Of a stretch of 64,000 nt of DNA, positions 9,138 to 18,104 are shown piece by piece. The stretch lies in contig NZ_KI519437.1 of NCBI RefSeq assembly GCF_000482485.1, positions 62,001-126,000 of the forward strand, in the 5' to 3' direction. The notes under the pieces were generated by a model, which saw nothing but the letters and a program-made list of their open reading frames with translations, ran no database searches and was not told the DNA's origin. Numbering within the stretch: the first letter of the stretch is position 1; each line of letters opens with the position of its first letter. This DNA is from Paucisalibacillus globulus DSM 18846. GTDB taxonomy: Bacteria > Bacillota > Bacilli > Bacillales > Amphibacillaceae. The position numbers and the translations under genes are program-made.

Positions 9138-9556
9138 ATGGGGAATTCTAATGTTTTTAATAACTTATCAATTTTTACTGGAAAAGTAAAAAAATAAGAG
9201 TTATTTTCATCGTCAAAGGTAAGTAAGAACGGGTTTTCCGTTTCAGGAATAATTAAGATAACCTCATCAATTAAAGCATTAATCCATCTATTCTCTAATT
9301 GATAAGATGGCTCCAAGGGGATTTTAATCATATAACCCTTATCTGGAATCGGCTTGAATGCTTTAACGACACCATTGATTTCTTTAATGATTTTCTCAGT
9401 TTCTAACTGAATATTAGAATCTATAGGTGTTACTTTAATTATCTTATTTTTTTCAATATCCATAATCTCAATATTTTTATTACTTTCAGCGTTTACCCCA
9501 GATAAATTAAAAAAGAAGAAAACAAAAACAATTGAAAGTAACATTTTCTGAAGCAC
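9134..9556 (-). CDS. Exported conserved protein, unknown function
   Basis: About 140 residues from a GTG start chosen because GAGGTGA lies 5 bases upstream. The longer ATG-started frame (to 9694) has no such site and an implausible N-terminus. The chosen start gives a signal peptide (LQKMLLSIVFVFFFFNLSGVNA) and a mature domain with repeated beta strands, including IPDKGYMIKIPLEPSYQLEN and FLLTFDDENNSYFFTF. I believe similar secreted proteins occur widely in Bacillus without assigned function; this is from memory and was not checked. Single gene with its own terminator. Confidence 0.7.
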   Translation of the reverse strand: MLQKMLLSIVFVFFFFNLSGVNAESNKNIEIMDIEKNKIIKVTPIDSNIQLETEKIIKEINGVVKAFKPIPDKGYMIKIPLEPSYQLENRWINALIDEVILIIPETENPFLLTFDDENNSYFFTFPVKIDKLLKTLEFPI

Positions 9557-9853
9557 ATGAATCACCTCAGTTTTAGAGTAACCTAAGAATGAATAATAAT
9601 ACCTCACATAAGGGGTTATTTTTTTGAATATGCAAATTGAAAGAAAGAAAGAGCGTTGTAGCCAAGCCTTTTGTATGTTTTTTAGAGTGTCCATATTGAT
9701 GCTTTTTTGGTATCGTCAGATCGTATTCTTCTCCACGATCTGACCTTCTTACTAAATACAGTCAATGTTTTATTCTAACAAAATACAACGCTACAGTGTG
9801 CATTATTACTCTATTATTTCTTTCTTGTTATGAATACATTTTTAGCGCTAAAG

Positions 9854-10501
9854 TCATTCTGCTTTTTCTTCCATCTTCCTTTGTTCAAAATATTTACCGA
9901 TAGGCACATTTGTATAAATAAATACTGCAGTAATAAGTAATCCAAAAAACCATTCGCTTATTTGCCTGTAGATTAGCATCTGTTCATAGCTATCTACACC
10001 GTATTTTTGCAGCAACCATGTTTTCAAACCCGCTATGAATAATCCACGTATAATAAATAGTAATTGTATAATCTGAAACCATTTGAAAATTCCCTTTGTA
10101 TAAAACACAGGGGTGCTTTGCTCTCTTTGCCATCCTTGCAAATACACAAGGTCAACCGCAAAATACAAAGCCAGTGGACGTTTTATAATAAACGCTATGA
10201 AATGTATTAAAACGTAGAATAGCCCCAGGTATATCCCATTCCACAGCATTTATTCTGCTGAACCTGACAAAAGATTTACTGTTGTACTAATGAACAATGA
10301 GCTAATGATAAACAATCCTGCAATGTTAAATTGCCGTTCAACTACAAAGCGGTAAGCAGTATAAATGAATCCTGGAATTGTTGAAATAAGCATTGCGGGA
10401 TAGTCACCGATTATATCCCTACCGTAATTCCAAATCACAAACGGTAATGCAACATAACATATAATATCAAAAAGAATAAGCTTCCTCTTCACTTCTATCA
10501 C
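9854..10501 (-). pseudogene. VC0807-like membrane protein interrupted by an in-frame stop
   Basis: Two minus-strand pieces (10250-10501, 83 residues; 9854-10249, 131 residues) lie in the same frame, separated only by TAA at 10252-10250. The first ends STTVNLLSGSAE and the second begins MLWNGIYLGLF, reading as one protein of about 215 residues, the size expected for VC0807-family proteins with 5-6 membrane helices. A single-base change to TAA explains the break. The second piece starts with ATG directly after the stop, so re-initiation could still give two polypeptides. Function of the family is unknown. Confidence 0.7.
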
Positions 10502-10518
10502 CTTCTTTGAAAATTAGA

Positions 10519-10543
10519 GGCCGCGGGGACAGGTCCCTCGGCT
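10519..10543. repeat. Half REP-like element
   Basis: One arm only, GCCGCGGGGACAGGTCCCTC followed by GGC, upstream of the VC0807-like gene. The inner core is GGTCCC instead of GGTACC. Confidence 0.8.
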
Positions 10544-10711
10544 TTAAATCTATCCAATCGTTTCTCGTGATGGATCTACACTCAGGGGTTAAATTCGAGC
10601 TAGCATCAACTTGGACGTATGTTTTTTACAACGATTGTCTATCAATCAAAGAGAAATATCTTTTCACATACAAATACTGTATCAATACCAACCGACTAAA
10701 CTCGACTGTTA

Positions 10712-12061
10712 TTAGCGATTCTCTTGCAAATATTTGTCTACTTCCTTTCCAACCAAAATATCTTTGATATAGTCATTCAAAAAGATCTCCTGTGGGTCTA
10801 GTTCTTGCCTTATAGCCAAAAATCCCGTTAGTTTAGGGTAAATTTTAAATAAATCTCGCTTGCCAAGATTATGCATTTTCCCCCAATGTGGCCTTCCCTC
10901 ATATTTCTGCATAATAGCCTCCATATCACGAAAGTATTCATCATAGGGCATACCTTTGTACATATGAAATGCAATATATGCAGATTCCCGTTGATAAGAT
11001 GGACTTAGCCAAATATCATCCGCTTTAACGGTCCTACATTCTATCGGAAAATGCACATTATATTTTTTCACCTCGATACATTCTCGAACCTCTTGAATTG
11101 CGACTTTTAAATTGGCAAGAGGAATACAGTATTCGATTTCTCTAAATTTCACCAATCTTGGAGTGGCAAACAGCTTATGGCTTGTAGCTACAATAGTTGT
11201 TTTACCAACTCCCTTGGCAGATAATCTACTAATTGTGCTACTGCTTCTTGGAAACAATCTACTAAACTCTGACAGCGCAAAAAATAAATAGTTTTCCAAC
11301 AGAAGATTTTTGAAGTGATGGAAAAACAAACGCTGAGGCTTACGACTTGTACTATTCATTCTCTTCACCTGTACAACATCGGAATAAGGGAACAGATAGA
11401 ATTCAAAATGGCGGTTTTCGATGATATAGTTCTTAAGCCGCTCCAAAAAAATTCCATATTCCACCTTTTCACTTCTATATTCATAAACCGGGCTCTTAAT
11501 TATTCTCAGCTTAACCTTCACAATAATTCCAAGACTGCCTAGTGATACAAGACAAGCCTTAAAGTAATCACCGTTTTGTTTTTCAGAGACAGTTAGAATC
11601 TCCCCTGTTCCGGTTACTATCGTAAGCTCCACTACTTGGGAAGGTATACTTCCAAATCCCACTCCGGTGCCATGCGTTCCAGTTGAAATAGCACCCGCTA
11701 TGCTTTGCACATTAATATCCCCTAAATTTTCTTGTGCATATCCTGCAAGTCCAAGCCCCTCTCCTAATTGATATAGTCTCGTCCCACCTAAAACGGTAAC
11801 CATGCCATTCGCTTCATCAATTTGTTCAATCCCACTGAGTGAATCAAGTGATATGAGCCAATCATTCGTTTCTACTAACTTAGTAAATGAATGCCCTGCC
11901 CCTACTACCCTAATCTTCTTTTTTTGCCTTAAAGCTTCTTGAACAATAAAAACAACTTCTTCTATAGAGGATGGATAAAAGGTTTTTTCCGGTGTGCTTT
12001 CCGATGTATGCGACCAATTCCTCCATCGTTTCCCTTGTACCGCTTTAATTACAGAAAACAT
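10712..12061 (-). CDS. FAD-linked sugar-lactone oxidase (D-arabinono-1,4-lactone oxidase family)
   Basis: A 449-residue flavoprotein. The PCMH-type FAD-binding domain has IRVVGAGHSFTKLVETNDW (residues about 50-68) and AGAISTGTHGTGVGFGSIPS, the usual flavin-binding segments. The C-terminal ALO domain ends with the conserved RPHWGKMHNL motif near residue 395. The family oxidises aldonolactones or sugar alcohols with oxygen. It overlaps the upstream aldolase-like gene by 13 bases, so the two are co-translated and probably share a pathway; this pairing is, to my recollection, also seen in actinobacteria. Substrate not determined. Confidence 0.85.
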   Translation of the reverse strand: MFSVIKAVQGKRWRNWSHTSESTPEKTFYPSSIEEVVFIVQEALRQKKKIRVVGAGHSFTKLVETNDWLISLDSLSGIEQIDEANGMVTVLGGTRLYQLGEGLGLAGYAQENLGDINVQSIAGAISTGTHGTGVGFGSIPSQVVELTIVTGTGEILTVSEKQNGDYFKACLVSLGSLGIIVKVKLRIIKSPVYEYRSEKVEYGIFLERLKNYIIENRHFEFYLFPYSDVVQVKRMNSTSRKPQRLFFHHFKNLLLENYLFFALSEFSRLFPRSSSTISRLSAKGVGKTTIVATSHKLFATPRLVKFREIEYCIPLANLKVAIQEVRECIEVKKYNVHFPIECRTVKADDIWLSPSYQRESAYIAFHMYKGMPYDEYFRDMEAIMQKYEGRPHWGKMHNLGKRDLFKIYPKLTGFLAIRQELDPQEIFLNDYIKDILVGKEVDKYLQENR

Positions 12062-13230
12062 TTTCCTTCCCCCCTGTAAGTAAGATATCGGTCCACAACT
12101 TGTTGTTGATCAACACACAGGATTTCATCAAACCGCTCGCAAATTTCTCCCGCTTTTGCTGCTCTGAAGATAATAGGATCACCAATTTCCAATGTTTCTC
12201 TCTCGTAATAAACTGGGGTTTGCACTTCCCCCGCACCCTCAAAAGATAGTAACTTCCCACCTGGTGGATAAACAGGTTGAGGCACCTTGTCTTTACCATG
12301 TGGCCCAGATGCAATATACCCTCCGCCAAGACAAGTGTAGATATTCGAAGCAGGTTTTCTAACAACTTGCAATGCGAAAAACAAAGCCGGCTTAAAGTGG
12401 AAATCTCGGTAGTAATCGAACAGTAAAGGGGAATAGAATCCAGAACCCGCAGTCAGTTCCGTAACACACTCCTCTTTTGACGTCGTATTTAGACTACCTG
12501 TCCCACCACCATTTACCAATACCGGTTTGAGCCCCTCCTTTTCAAGAGCCCGAACAATCCGTTCTCTCCGCCTTTTAATTGTATGGATAGACTTCTTCTT
12601 TAACATTGTGACTACATGATTTTTCACTTGTTGAGAAGGAAGTCTATCACCCACCCCTGCTATTTGTGCTTCATACCCCATAACTCCAAGAAACTTCAGA
12701 TTAGGAGAATCTTTTATTACCATTGCCAATCGAATAACATCATTCTCCGTTTTCAAAGGAGAGCGCCTGACACCAAAGTGGAGGCTACCAAATGTCGTAC
12801 TCATATCCACATCAATACATACAAAAATAAGCCCATTTACTTTCTCACTAATTTTGTTTAGATGCCTTATTTGTTCCATAGAATCAACCATACAAGTAAT
12901 TTGTTTACCGGCACCATTAAGTGCGGCAATTTGGGCAAGTGCTTCCGGATCCCAGCATGGGTAACCAAGAAGGATATCATCAAAGCCTTGTTCTGCAAGG
13001 AAGATAGCCTCATATGGACTATAACACATGAGTCCTTTGAAAACCTCGTTTGACTCAAAAATTCTTTTTAGTACCGGAACAGAACGTATTGATTTTGAAG
13101 CAATTCGTATCGTTTTTCCATTTGCCTTTTCAGCAATCATTTTACAATTCTGGTCAAAGGCATCTAGATCCAATAAAAGAGCAGGAAGGGACAAATCATC
13201 TGGTAAATTTTCCGTTATCACGTACATCAC
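12049..13230 (-). CDS. D-threonine aldolase/D-serine deaminase-like PLP enzyme
   Basis: A 393-residue protein of fold type III. The alanine-racemase-like barrel starts with PALLLDLDAFDQNC and has the PLP lysine in RIASKSIRS (K46 by position). VNGGGTGSLNTT binds the cofactor phosphate. The C-terminal beta domain carries GEICERFDEILCV, where related enzymes have a metal site; histidine is absent from it and a Glu/Cys pair remains. The next gene, an ALO-type oxidase, overlaps its 3' end. It may act on D-3-hydroxyamino acids, but the exact substrate is inferred only from the family. Confidence 0.8.
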   Translation of the reverse strand: MMYVITENLPDDLSLPALLLDLDAFDQNCKMIAEKANGKTIRIASKSIRSVPVLKRIFESNEVFKGLMCYSPYEAIFLAEQGFDDILLGYPCWDPEALAQIAALNGAGKQITCMVDSMEQIRHLNKISEKVNGLIFVCIDVDMSTTFGSLHFGVRRSPLKTENDVIRLAMVIKDSPNLKFLGVMGYEAQIAGVGDRLPSQQVKNHVVTMLKKKSIHTIKRRRERIVRALEKEGLKPVLVNGGGTGSLNTTSKEECVTELTAGSGFYSPLLFDYYRDFHFKPALFFALQVVRKPASNIYTCLGGGYIASGPHGKDKVPQPVYPPGGKLLSFEGAGEVQTPVYYERETLEIGDPIIFRAAKAGEICERFDEILCVDQQQVVDRYLTYRGEGKCFL

Positions 13231-13409
13231 CTCTCACTTTTATAGTAAACGACTAGTGAATATTAATAAAGTATTACTTTAAAATATTCTGAAATTAATT
13301 GTTTGATTACCATGCCTTCTTAAATGAGAGACTAGCTGTCCATGAAAAAACTACTGATTTTTTATGATATATATAGTAGGATTAGTTTTAGCATCAAGGA
13401 GACCACATC

Positions 13410-13990
13410 ATGAATTTTAATAAGGGAATTTTATTAGTATTAGTGGGCGCTGGATGTTTTGGCTTTACACCTGTATTTGCAAAGTTGGGATTTAGCTATG
13501 GTTTCTCACTTGGACAAATTACCATTGTTCAAATGCTTATCTCTTTTCTATTACTATAGGGACTTACTCTGTTAAATAAACGTTCTAGTTTCAAAGGAGT
13601 AAATAAAAAGAACATCATACCAATTATGATGTCAGGCTGTCTTGTCGGGTTAACTAGCATATTTTACTATGGGGCAATGCAGTATCTCCCTGCATCATTA
13701 ACCATCATTCTAATGTTCCAGTTTGTATGGATTGGAGTCATTTTAGAGTCGGCTTTCACGAGAAATCAAATCAAAAACTATCACTATTTTGTCTATCCTA
13801 TTGATCTTGAGGGGAGTACTTTTCGCTTCAAACATTTTAAATGGGGACATACAAAGACCACCAATTAAAGGCTTTGTGGTTGGAATTTTATCTGCATTCA
13901 CCTATTCGAGTTGTATTTTTTTCAGTGGAAAAATTGCGGTAATCTCCGAAGGACTAGCTAATATATTAACATTAAATGAACTCGGTTCGC
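13410..13990 (+). pseudogene. EamA/DMT-family transporter pseudogene
   Basis: Starting at an ATG after AAGGAGACCACATC, the frame reads MNFNKGILLVLVGAGCFGFT, a typical first DMT helix. It is broken by TAG at 13557-13559, continues in frame (GCLVGLTSIFYYGAMQYLPA), shifts frame near 13780-13800 and goes on as SAFTYSSCIFFSGKIAVISE until it runs into REP palindrome 5 at 13996. The second EamA repeat is missing. Normal length is about 300 residues, so it is stop-disrupted, frameshifted and truncated. Confidence 0.85.
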
Positions 13991-13995
13991 GAAGA

Positions 13996-14044
13996 CCATG
14001 GGGACAGGTACCTCGGCTCCGAGCCGAGGTACCTGTCCCCATGG
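13996..14044. repeat. REP-like palindrome 5
   Basis: Near-perfect arms CCATGGGGACAGGTACCTCG with GGCTC/GAGCC closing a minimal loop. It lies between the truncated EamA gene and the stop of the reductase gene, 6 bases from that stop. Confidence 0.95.
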
Positions 14045-14050
14045 CTTATT

Positions 14051-15100
14051 TCATCCCATCATTTCTTTGATTAGTTTTCGATTTTTCTTTTCAAAGATTT
14101 CATTATGGGAGGATACCATAGCAAATTTTTCTGCTAATGGTTCTATATATTGTTTTGCTTTATTTACTGCATTTGCTGCGTCCTGGAAGCAACCTGCAAT
14201 TAAATGTAACTTCCCATCGTAACTAAGAATATCCCCAGCAGCATATAAACCTGCAATGGACGCTTCACTATGAGAGTTACCGGCAATGTAAAAGTCATCT
14301 ACCATTTCAATATGTAAGTCACTGTTTTTTAATAAACTCGTATCTTGCTCATAGCCATGACTAATGATGACATCATCAATATCTACATAGATAGGCACGC
14401 CCATTTCTTGATCGGTTAATTCAACCGTTTTAATTCTTTCCTGATTCTCACAAGCTATTAATCTTGTAATACTCTTTTTCGGGAGAAAATCTACAGAGCT
14501 ATTCAGTAACTGTGTAATTTGTGCTTCGTGACCAGATAGACTTTCCTTTCGATAAGTAATGTATACCTTTTTGGCAATAGGCTCTAATTCATTTGCCCAG
14601 TCTATGGCCGTATTGCCGCCACCTGAAATAATCACTGTTTTATCCTTGAATCTAGCAAGTGACGTAATTGTATAATGAATGTTGGCAACCTCAAAGCGTT
14701 CTGCCCCATCAATTTTGAGCTTTTTAGGCTGTAAAATGCCACTTCCCACAGCAACAATTACTGTTTTGGAATAATGAATTTGGCCGGATGCTGCTTTCAA
14801 CAAAAATATTCCCTCTTGGCTACGAGATATTGATTCTATTTTTTCATTAAGTACAACTGTAGGATTAAAGGTTAAGCCTTGCTCAACCAATTGCTCCATT
14901 AACTTCTCCCCAGATTTAGGCGTAACGCCACCAACATCCCAGATCATCTTCTCGGGATAGACATGAATTTTTCCACCAAGTTTTGACTGAAATTCAATAA
15001 CTTTCGTCTTCATTTCCCTTAACCCGCTATAGAAAGTTGAATACAACCCCGCTGGTCCTCCGCCAATAACCGTTACATCAAATAACTCCTGTTGACCCAT
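14051..15100 (-). CDS. Ferredoxin/flavodoxin-NADP reductase, thioredoxin-reductase-like
   Basis: A 349-residue flavoprotein from the ATG at 15100, which has GGGAGTG 7 bases upstream; a TTG two codons earlier is less likely. It has GGGPAGLYSTFYSG for FAD (residues about 12-25), the second Rossmann motif ISGGGNTAIDWANELE for NADPH and LYAAGDI near the C-terminus. There is no CxxC redox pair, which separates it from thioredoxin reductase and matches YumC/YcgT-type ferredoxin-NADP reductases. Divergent from the siderophore ABC operon with a shared Fur box, so it probably supplies electrons for iron release or ferredoxin under iron limitation. Confidence 0.85.
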   Translation of the reverse strand: MGQQELFDVTVIGGGPAGLYSTFYSGLREMKTKVIEFQSKLGGKIHVYPEKMIWDVGGVTPKSGEKLMEQLVEQGLTFNPTVVLNEKIESISRSQEGIFLLKAASGQIHYSKTVIVAVGSGILQPKKLKIDGAERFEVANIHYTITSLARFKDKTVIISGGGNTAIDWANELEPIAKKVYITYRKESLSGHEAQITQLLNSSVDFLPKKSITRLIACENQERIKTVELTDQEMGVPIYVDIDDVIISHGYEQDTSLLKNSDLHIEMVDDFYIAGNSHSEASIAGLYAAGDILSYDGKLHLIAGCFQDAANAVNKAKQYIEPLAEKFAMVSSHNEIFEKKNRKLIKEMMG

Positions 15101-15223
15101 CCCCAATCACTCCCAATTTTTTGATTAATTATGACTCATTCTGAATCTACCTACGTACAAAATTAATTTTAAGTACTTATTTCATGTTGACTTAACATAC
15201 ATTAAAATATATATTATTGATAT

Positions 15224-15238
15224 TGATAATCATTCTCA
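15224..15238. promoter_or_regulatory. Fur box
   Basis: TGATAATCATTCTCA matches the 7-1-7 Fur consensus TGATAATNATTATCA at all but one position. It lies between the reductase and the iron-siderophore ABC operon, 52 bases before the ATPase start, so it probably represses both when iron is plentiful. Confidence 0.85.
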
Positions 15239-15289
15239 CTGGTAATATTATCAACTTTATATTGTTGGATGTCAATAAGGAGGGGAAAT

Positions 15290-16132
15290 ATGGTACGTCT
15301 GTTTACTGAGGATTTACATATTGGATATGGGGACCGTTTAATTATTAAAAATCTCAACATAACGATTCCTGATAAAAAAATCACAGCCATTATCGGATCC
15401 AATGGTTGTGGAAAATCCACCTTACTTAAAGCAATTACACGTATTATTGCTCATCAATCAGGATCTGTTCTGTTAGATGGAAAAGAAATTACCAAGGAAA
15501 ATACCAGGTCCTTGGCAAAAAAAATGGCAATTCTCCCACAAACTCCTGAAGGTGCTGCGGGATTAACCGTTGGAGAATTAATATCCTACGGGAGGTTTCC
15601 TTATCAATCTGGCTTTGGTCGTTTAACGAAGAAAGATTATGAAATCATTGATTGGGCAATGGAGGTTACTGGTACAGCGGACTATAAGTCGCTTTCTATT
15701 GACACACTTTCAGGTGGACAACGGCAACGGGTTTGGATTGCGATGGCACTTGCACAAGAAACAGACATTATTTTTCTTGATGAACCAACAACCTATTTAG
15801 ACATGGCACACCAACTTGAGGTATTAGAATTATTACAAAAATTAAATCACGAGCAAAACAGAACCATTATTATGGTACTTCATGACTTAAATCAAGCAGC
15901 TAGATTTGCAGATTATATTATTGCATTAAAGAACGGTGAGGTCGTAAAGGCCGGGGTCTCCGAGGAAATAATCGTTCCTAAAGTACTCCGTGAAGTATTT
16001 CAAATTGATGCAGTGATTAGCCGCGATCCAAGGACAAATAAACCTATTTGTATTACTTACAATTTATTAAAAGGAGATGTTACGTATGAAGAAACTATTA
16101 GTCCCATTGTTGCTGCTAATTCTTATTATTAG
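15290..16132 (+). CDS. Iron-siderophore ABC transporter ATPase
   Basis: A 280-residue FecE/FepC-type ATPase. The start at 15290 is chosen because AAGGAGG lies 5 bases upstream. Walker A IIGSNGCGKST, the Q-loop region AILPQTPEGAAGLTV, signature LSGGQRQRVW, Walker B IIFLDEPTTYLD and the switch histidine in MVLHDLNQAARF are all present. It powers uptake of a ferric siderophore through the two FecCD-type permeases downstream. The last 47 bases overlap the start of the binding-protein gene in another frame. Confidence 0.93.
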   Translation: MVRLFTEDLHIGYGDRLIIKNLNITIPDKKITAIIGSNGCGKSTLLKAITRIIAHQSGSVLLDGKEITKENTRSLAKKMAILPQTPEGAAGLTVGELISYGRFPYQSGFGRLTKKDYEIIDWAMEVTGTADYKSLSIDTLSGGQRQRVWIAMALAQETDIIFLDEPTTYLDMAHQLEVLELLQKLNHEQNRTIIMVLHDLNQAARFADYIIALKNGEVVKAGVSEEIIVPKVLREVFQIDAVISRDPRTNKPICITYNLLKGDVTYEETISPIVAANSYY

Positions 16133-17000
16133 TGCATGCAGTAATACAAGTACAAAAGAAGATAATGCCGAAGCAGAAAAAAAGGCAGACACCTTTACAT
16201 ACCAATCGGAAACAGGACCTATTGAGGTTCCGGATAATCCACAACGAGTTGTAGTATTATCAGGCTACACTGGAAACATTTTGGACTTAGGCGTTCCTGT
16301 TGTAGGTGTGGATACGTGGTCAAAAACCAATCCAACCTTTACGGAGGAATTAAAAGATGTAAAAGAAGTTTCAGAGGATGACTTAGAAGGAATCCTTGAA
16401 TTGGAACCAGATTTAATCATTGCTTTATCGACAGTTAAAAATCTAGATAAATTAAGTGAAATTGCACCTACTGTAACATATACATGGGGAAAACTAGATT
16501 ATCTAAGCCAACACATTGAGATTGGTAAACTACTAAACAAAGAAAAAGAAGCTTCAGAATGGGTGGATGACTTTAAGCAACGCGCGGAAAAAATCGGAGA
16601 AGAGATTCGCCAAAAAATAGGCGAGGATGCAACTGTCTCCGTTATTGAGGGGTTCGGGAAAGACCTTTATGTCTATGGAAATAATTGGGCACGTGGTACT
16701 GAAATCTTATACCAATCGATGAAATTAGAAATGCCTGAAAAGGTAAAGAATGATGCATTAGAGGCTGGATACTATACATTATCCACTGAAGTGCTTCCGG
16801 AATATGCGGGTGATTATATTATTTTCAGTAAGTATTCTGATGCTGACACATCATTCCAAGAAACAGATACATATAAGAACATTCCTGCTGTGAAAAATGG
16901 GCATGTCTTTGAAATGCAAGGAGAGGGTGCATCATTCACTGATCCAATCACACTAGAGAATCAACTAGAATTCTTTAAAGAAGCATTTCTAGGAAACTAG
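16086..17000 (+). CDS. Iron-siderophore substrate-binding lipoprotein
   Basis: A 304-residue lipoprotein starting at the ATG after AAAGGAGATGTTACGT. The signal has lipobox LIISAC (cysteine about residue 18). The rest is a class III periplasmic-binding protein with PQRVVVLSGYTGNILDLGVP, a long connecting helix and LVPE-type FecB features. It captures the ferric siderophore outside the membrane for the ABC transporter. It is second in the operon and embedded by 47 bases in the ATPase gene end. The siderophore itself cannot be named. Confidence 0.92.
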   Translation: MKKLLVPLLLLILIISACSNTSTKEDNAEAEKKADTFTYQSETGPIEVPDNPQRVVVLSGYTGNILDLGVPVVGVDTWSKTNPTFTEELKDVKEVSEDDLEGILELEPDLIIALSTVKNLDKLSEIAPTVTYTWGKLDYLSQHIEIGKLLNKEKEASEWVDDFKQRAEKIGEEIRQKIGEDATVSVIEGFGKDLYVYGNNWARGTEILYQSMKLEMPEKVKNDALEAGYYTLSTEVLPEYAGDYIIFSKYSDADTSFQETDTYKNIPAVKNGHVFEMQGEGASFTDPITLENQLEFFKEAFLGN

Positions 17001-17093
17001 AATCATTACGTAAAGTTGCATTAGAGAGGGTTTGTAGGAAAGCCATTTTCTTCTACCCTCTATCCACTCTAAAAAGGAAAAGTGGAGAGTCCC

Positions 17094-18104
17094 ATGAAAA
17101 CTATCACTCTATTTTCTTCATTTACTTGGAAACTAATCCTAGGTATTCTAGCATTTATCGTCATGTTTTTTATTGCATTGGTATATGGAGCCGCTGACGT
17201 ATCGGTTAACGATGTATGGCTGTCTCTTACGTCACCCTCTGCAATTGGTGAGCATATTTCGATAATCCGTGATATCCGTTTACCTCGTGAGGTTGCTGCT
17301 ATTTTTGTTGGCTCTGGGCTCGCTGTTTCTGGGGCAATTATGCAAGGGATTACTAGAAATCCTCTCGCTGATCCAGGTTTGCTCGGATTATCTGCTGGTG
17401 CTTACGCAGCGCTAGCGATTACCATTGCTTTTATTCCAACTGCTAATTATTTTGTAACAATGGTAGTTTGTTTTATCGGTGCCGCTATCGGTGCCTTGAT
17501 TGTTTTTGGGATTGGTTCGATGAAAAAAGGGGGATTTTCTCCTTTACGCATTGTACTGGCGGGCTCTGCTGTTTCTGCCTTCTTATTTGCGATTGCAGAA
17601 GGAATTGGCCTTTACTTTAAAAGTTCAAAAGACATCTCCATGTGGACTGCAGGCGGACTAATTGGAACTAATTGGAACCAACTACAAATTATCGTACCTT
17701 TTATTGTAATTGGGGTTATTATTTCTTTTTTCCTTTCACGTCAACTTACCATACTTAGCTTAAACGAAGAAGTAGCCGTTGGTTTAGGTCAAAATACCAT
17801 TAGGATTAAGGTTTTTCTATTTGTGGTCATTATTATTCTTGCCGGTGCATCTGTAGCGCTTGTTGGAAACATGTCCTTTATCGGTCTCATGATTCCTCAT
17901 ATTGTTCGTGCCATTGTTGGGACCGACTATCGTTTTGTTTTGCCTATGGCAGCCATTACTGGGGCTACTTTTATGCTATTTGCCGACACACTAGCCCGTA
18001 CCTTAAATGCACCTTATGAAACACCTGTAATAGCAATTGTTGCTATCACCGGTTTACCATTCTTCCTAATCATTGTCAGAAAGGGAGGAAGGGCATTCTT
18101 ATGA
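17094..18104 (+). CDS. FecCD-family siderophore permease 1
   Basis: A 336-residue permease with about ten membrane helices. ATG 17094 is favoured over an upstream GTG at 17082 because GTGGAGAG sits 4-5 bases before it. It carries the BtuC/FecCD hallmark GSGLAVSGAIMQGITRNPLADPG-type loop (about residues 75-97) and the cytoplasmic coupling segment VGNMSFIGLMIPHIVR. It pairs with the next gene to form a heterodimeric channel. Its stop overlaps the next start by 4 bases (ATGA), so the two are translationally coupled. Confidence 0.93.
   Translation: MKTITLFSSFTWKLILGILAFIVMFFIALVYGAADVSVNDVWLSLTSPSAIGEHISIIRDIRLPREVAAIFVGSGLAVSGAIMQGITRNPLADPGLLGLSAGAYAALAITIAFIPTANYFVTMVVCFIGAAIGALIVFGIGSMKKGGFSPLRIVLAGSAVSAFLFAIAEGIGLYFKSSKDISMWTAGGLIGTNWNQLQIIVPFIVIGVIISFFLSRQLTILSLNEEVAVGLGQNTIRIKVFLFVVIIILAGASVALVGNMSFIGLMIPHIVRAIVGTDYRFVLPMAAITGATFMLFADTLARTLNAPYETPVIAIVAITGLPFFLIIVRKGGRAFL

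Noticed and set aside
10507-10767. An 86-codon plus-strand ORF across the half REP
   Set aside because: It begins inside the REP region, overlaps the oxidase gene end and has no ribosome site or recognisable domain.
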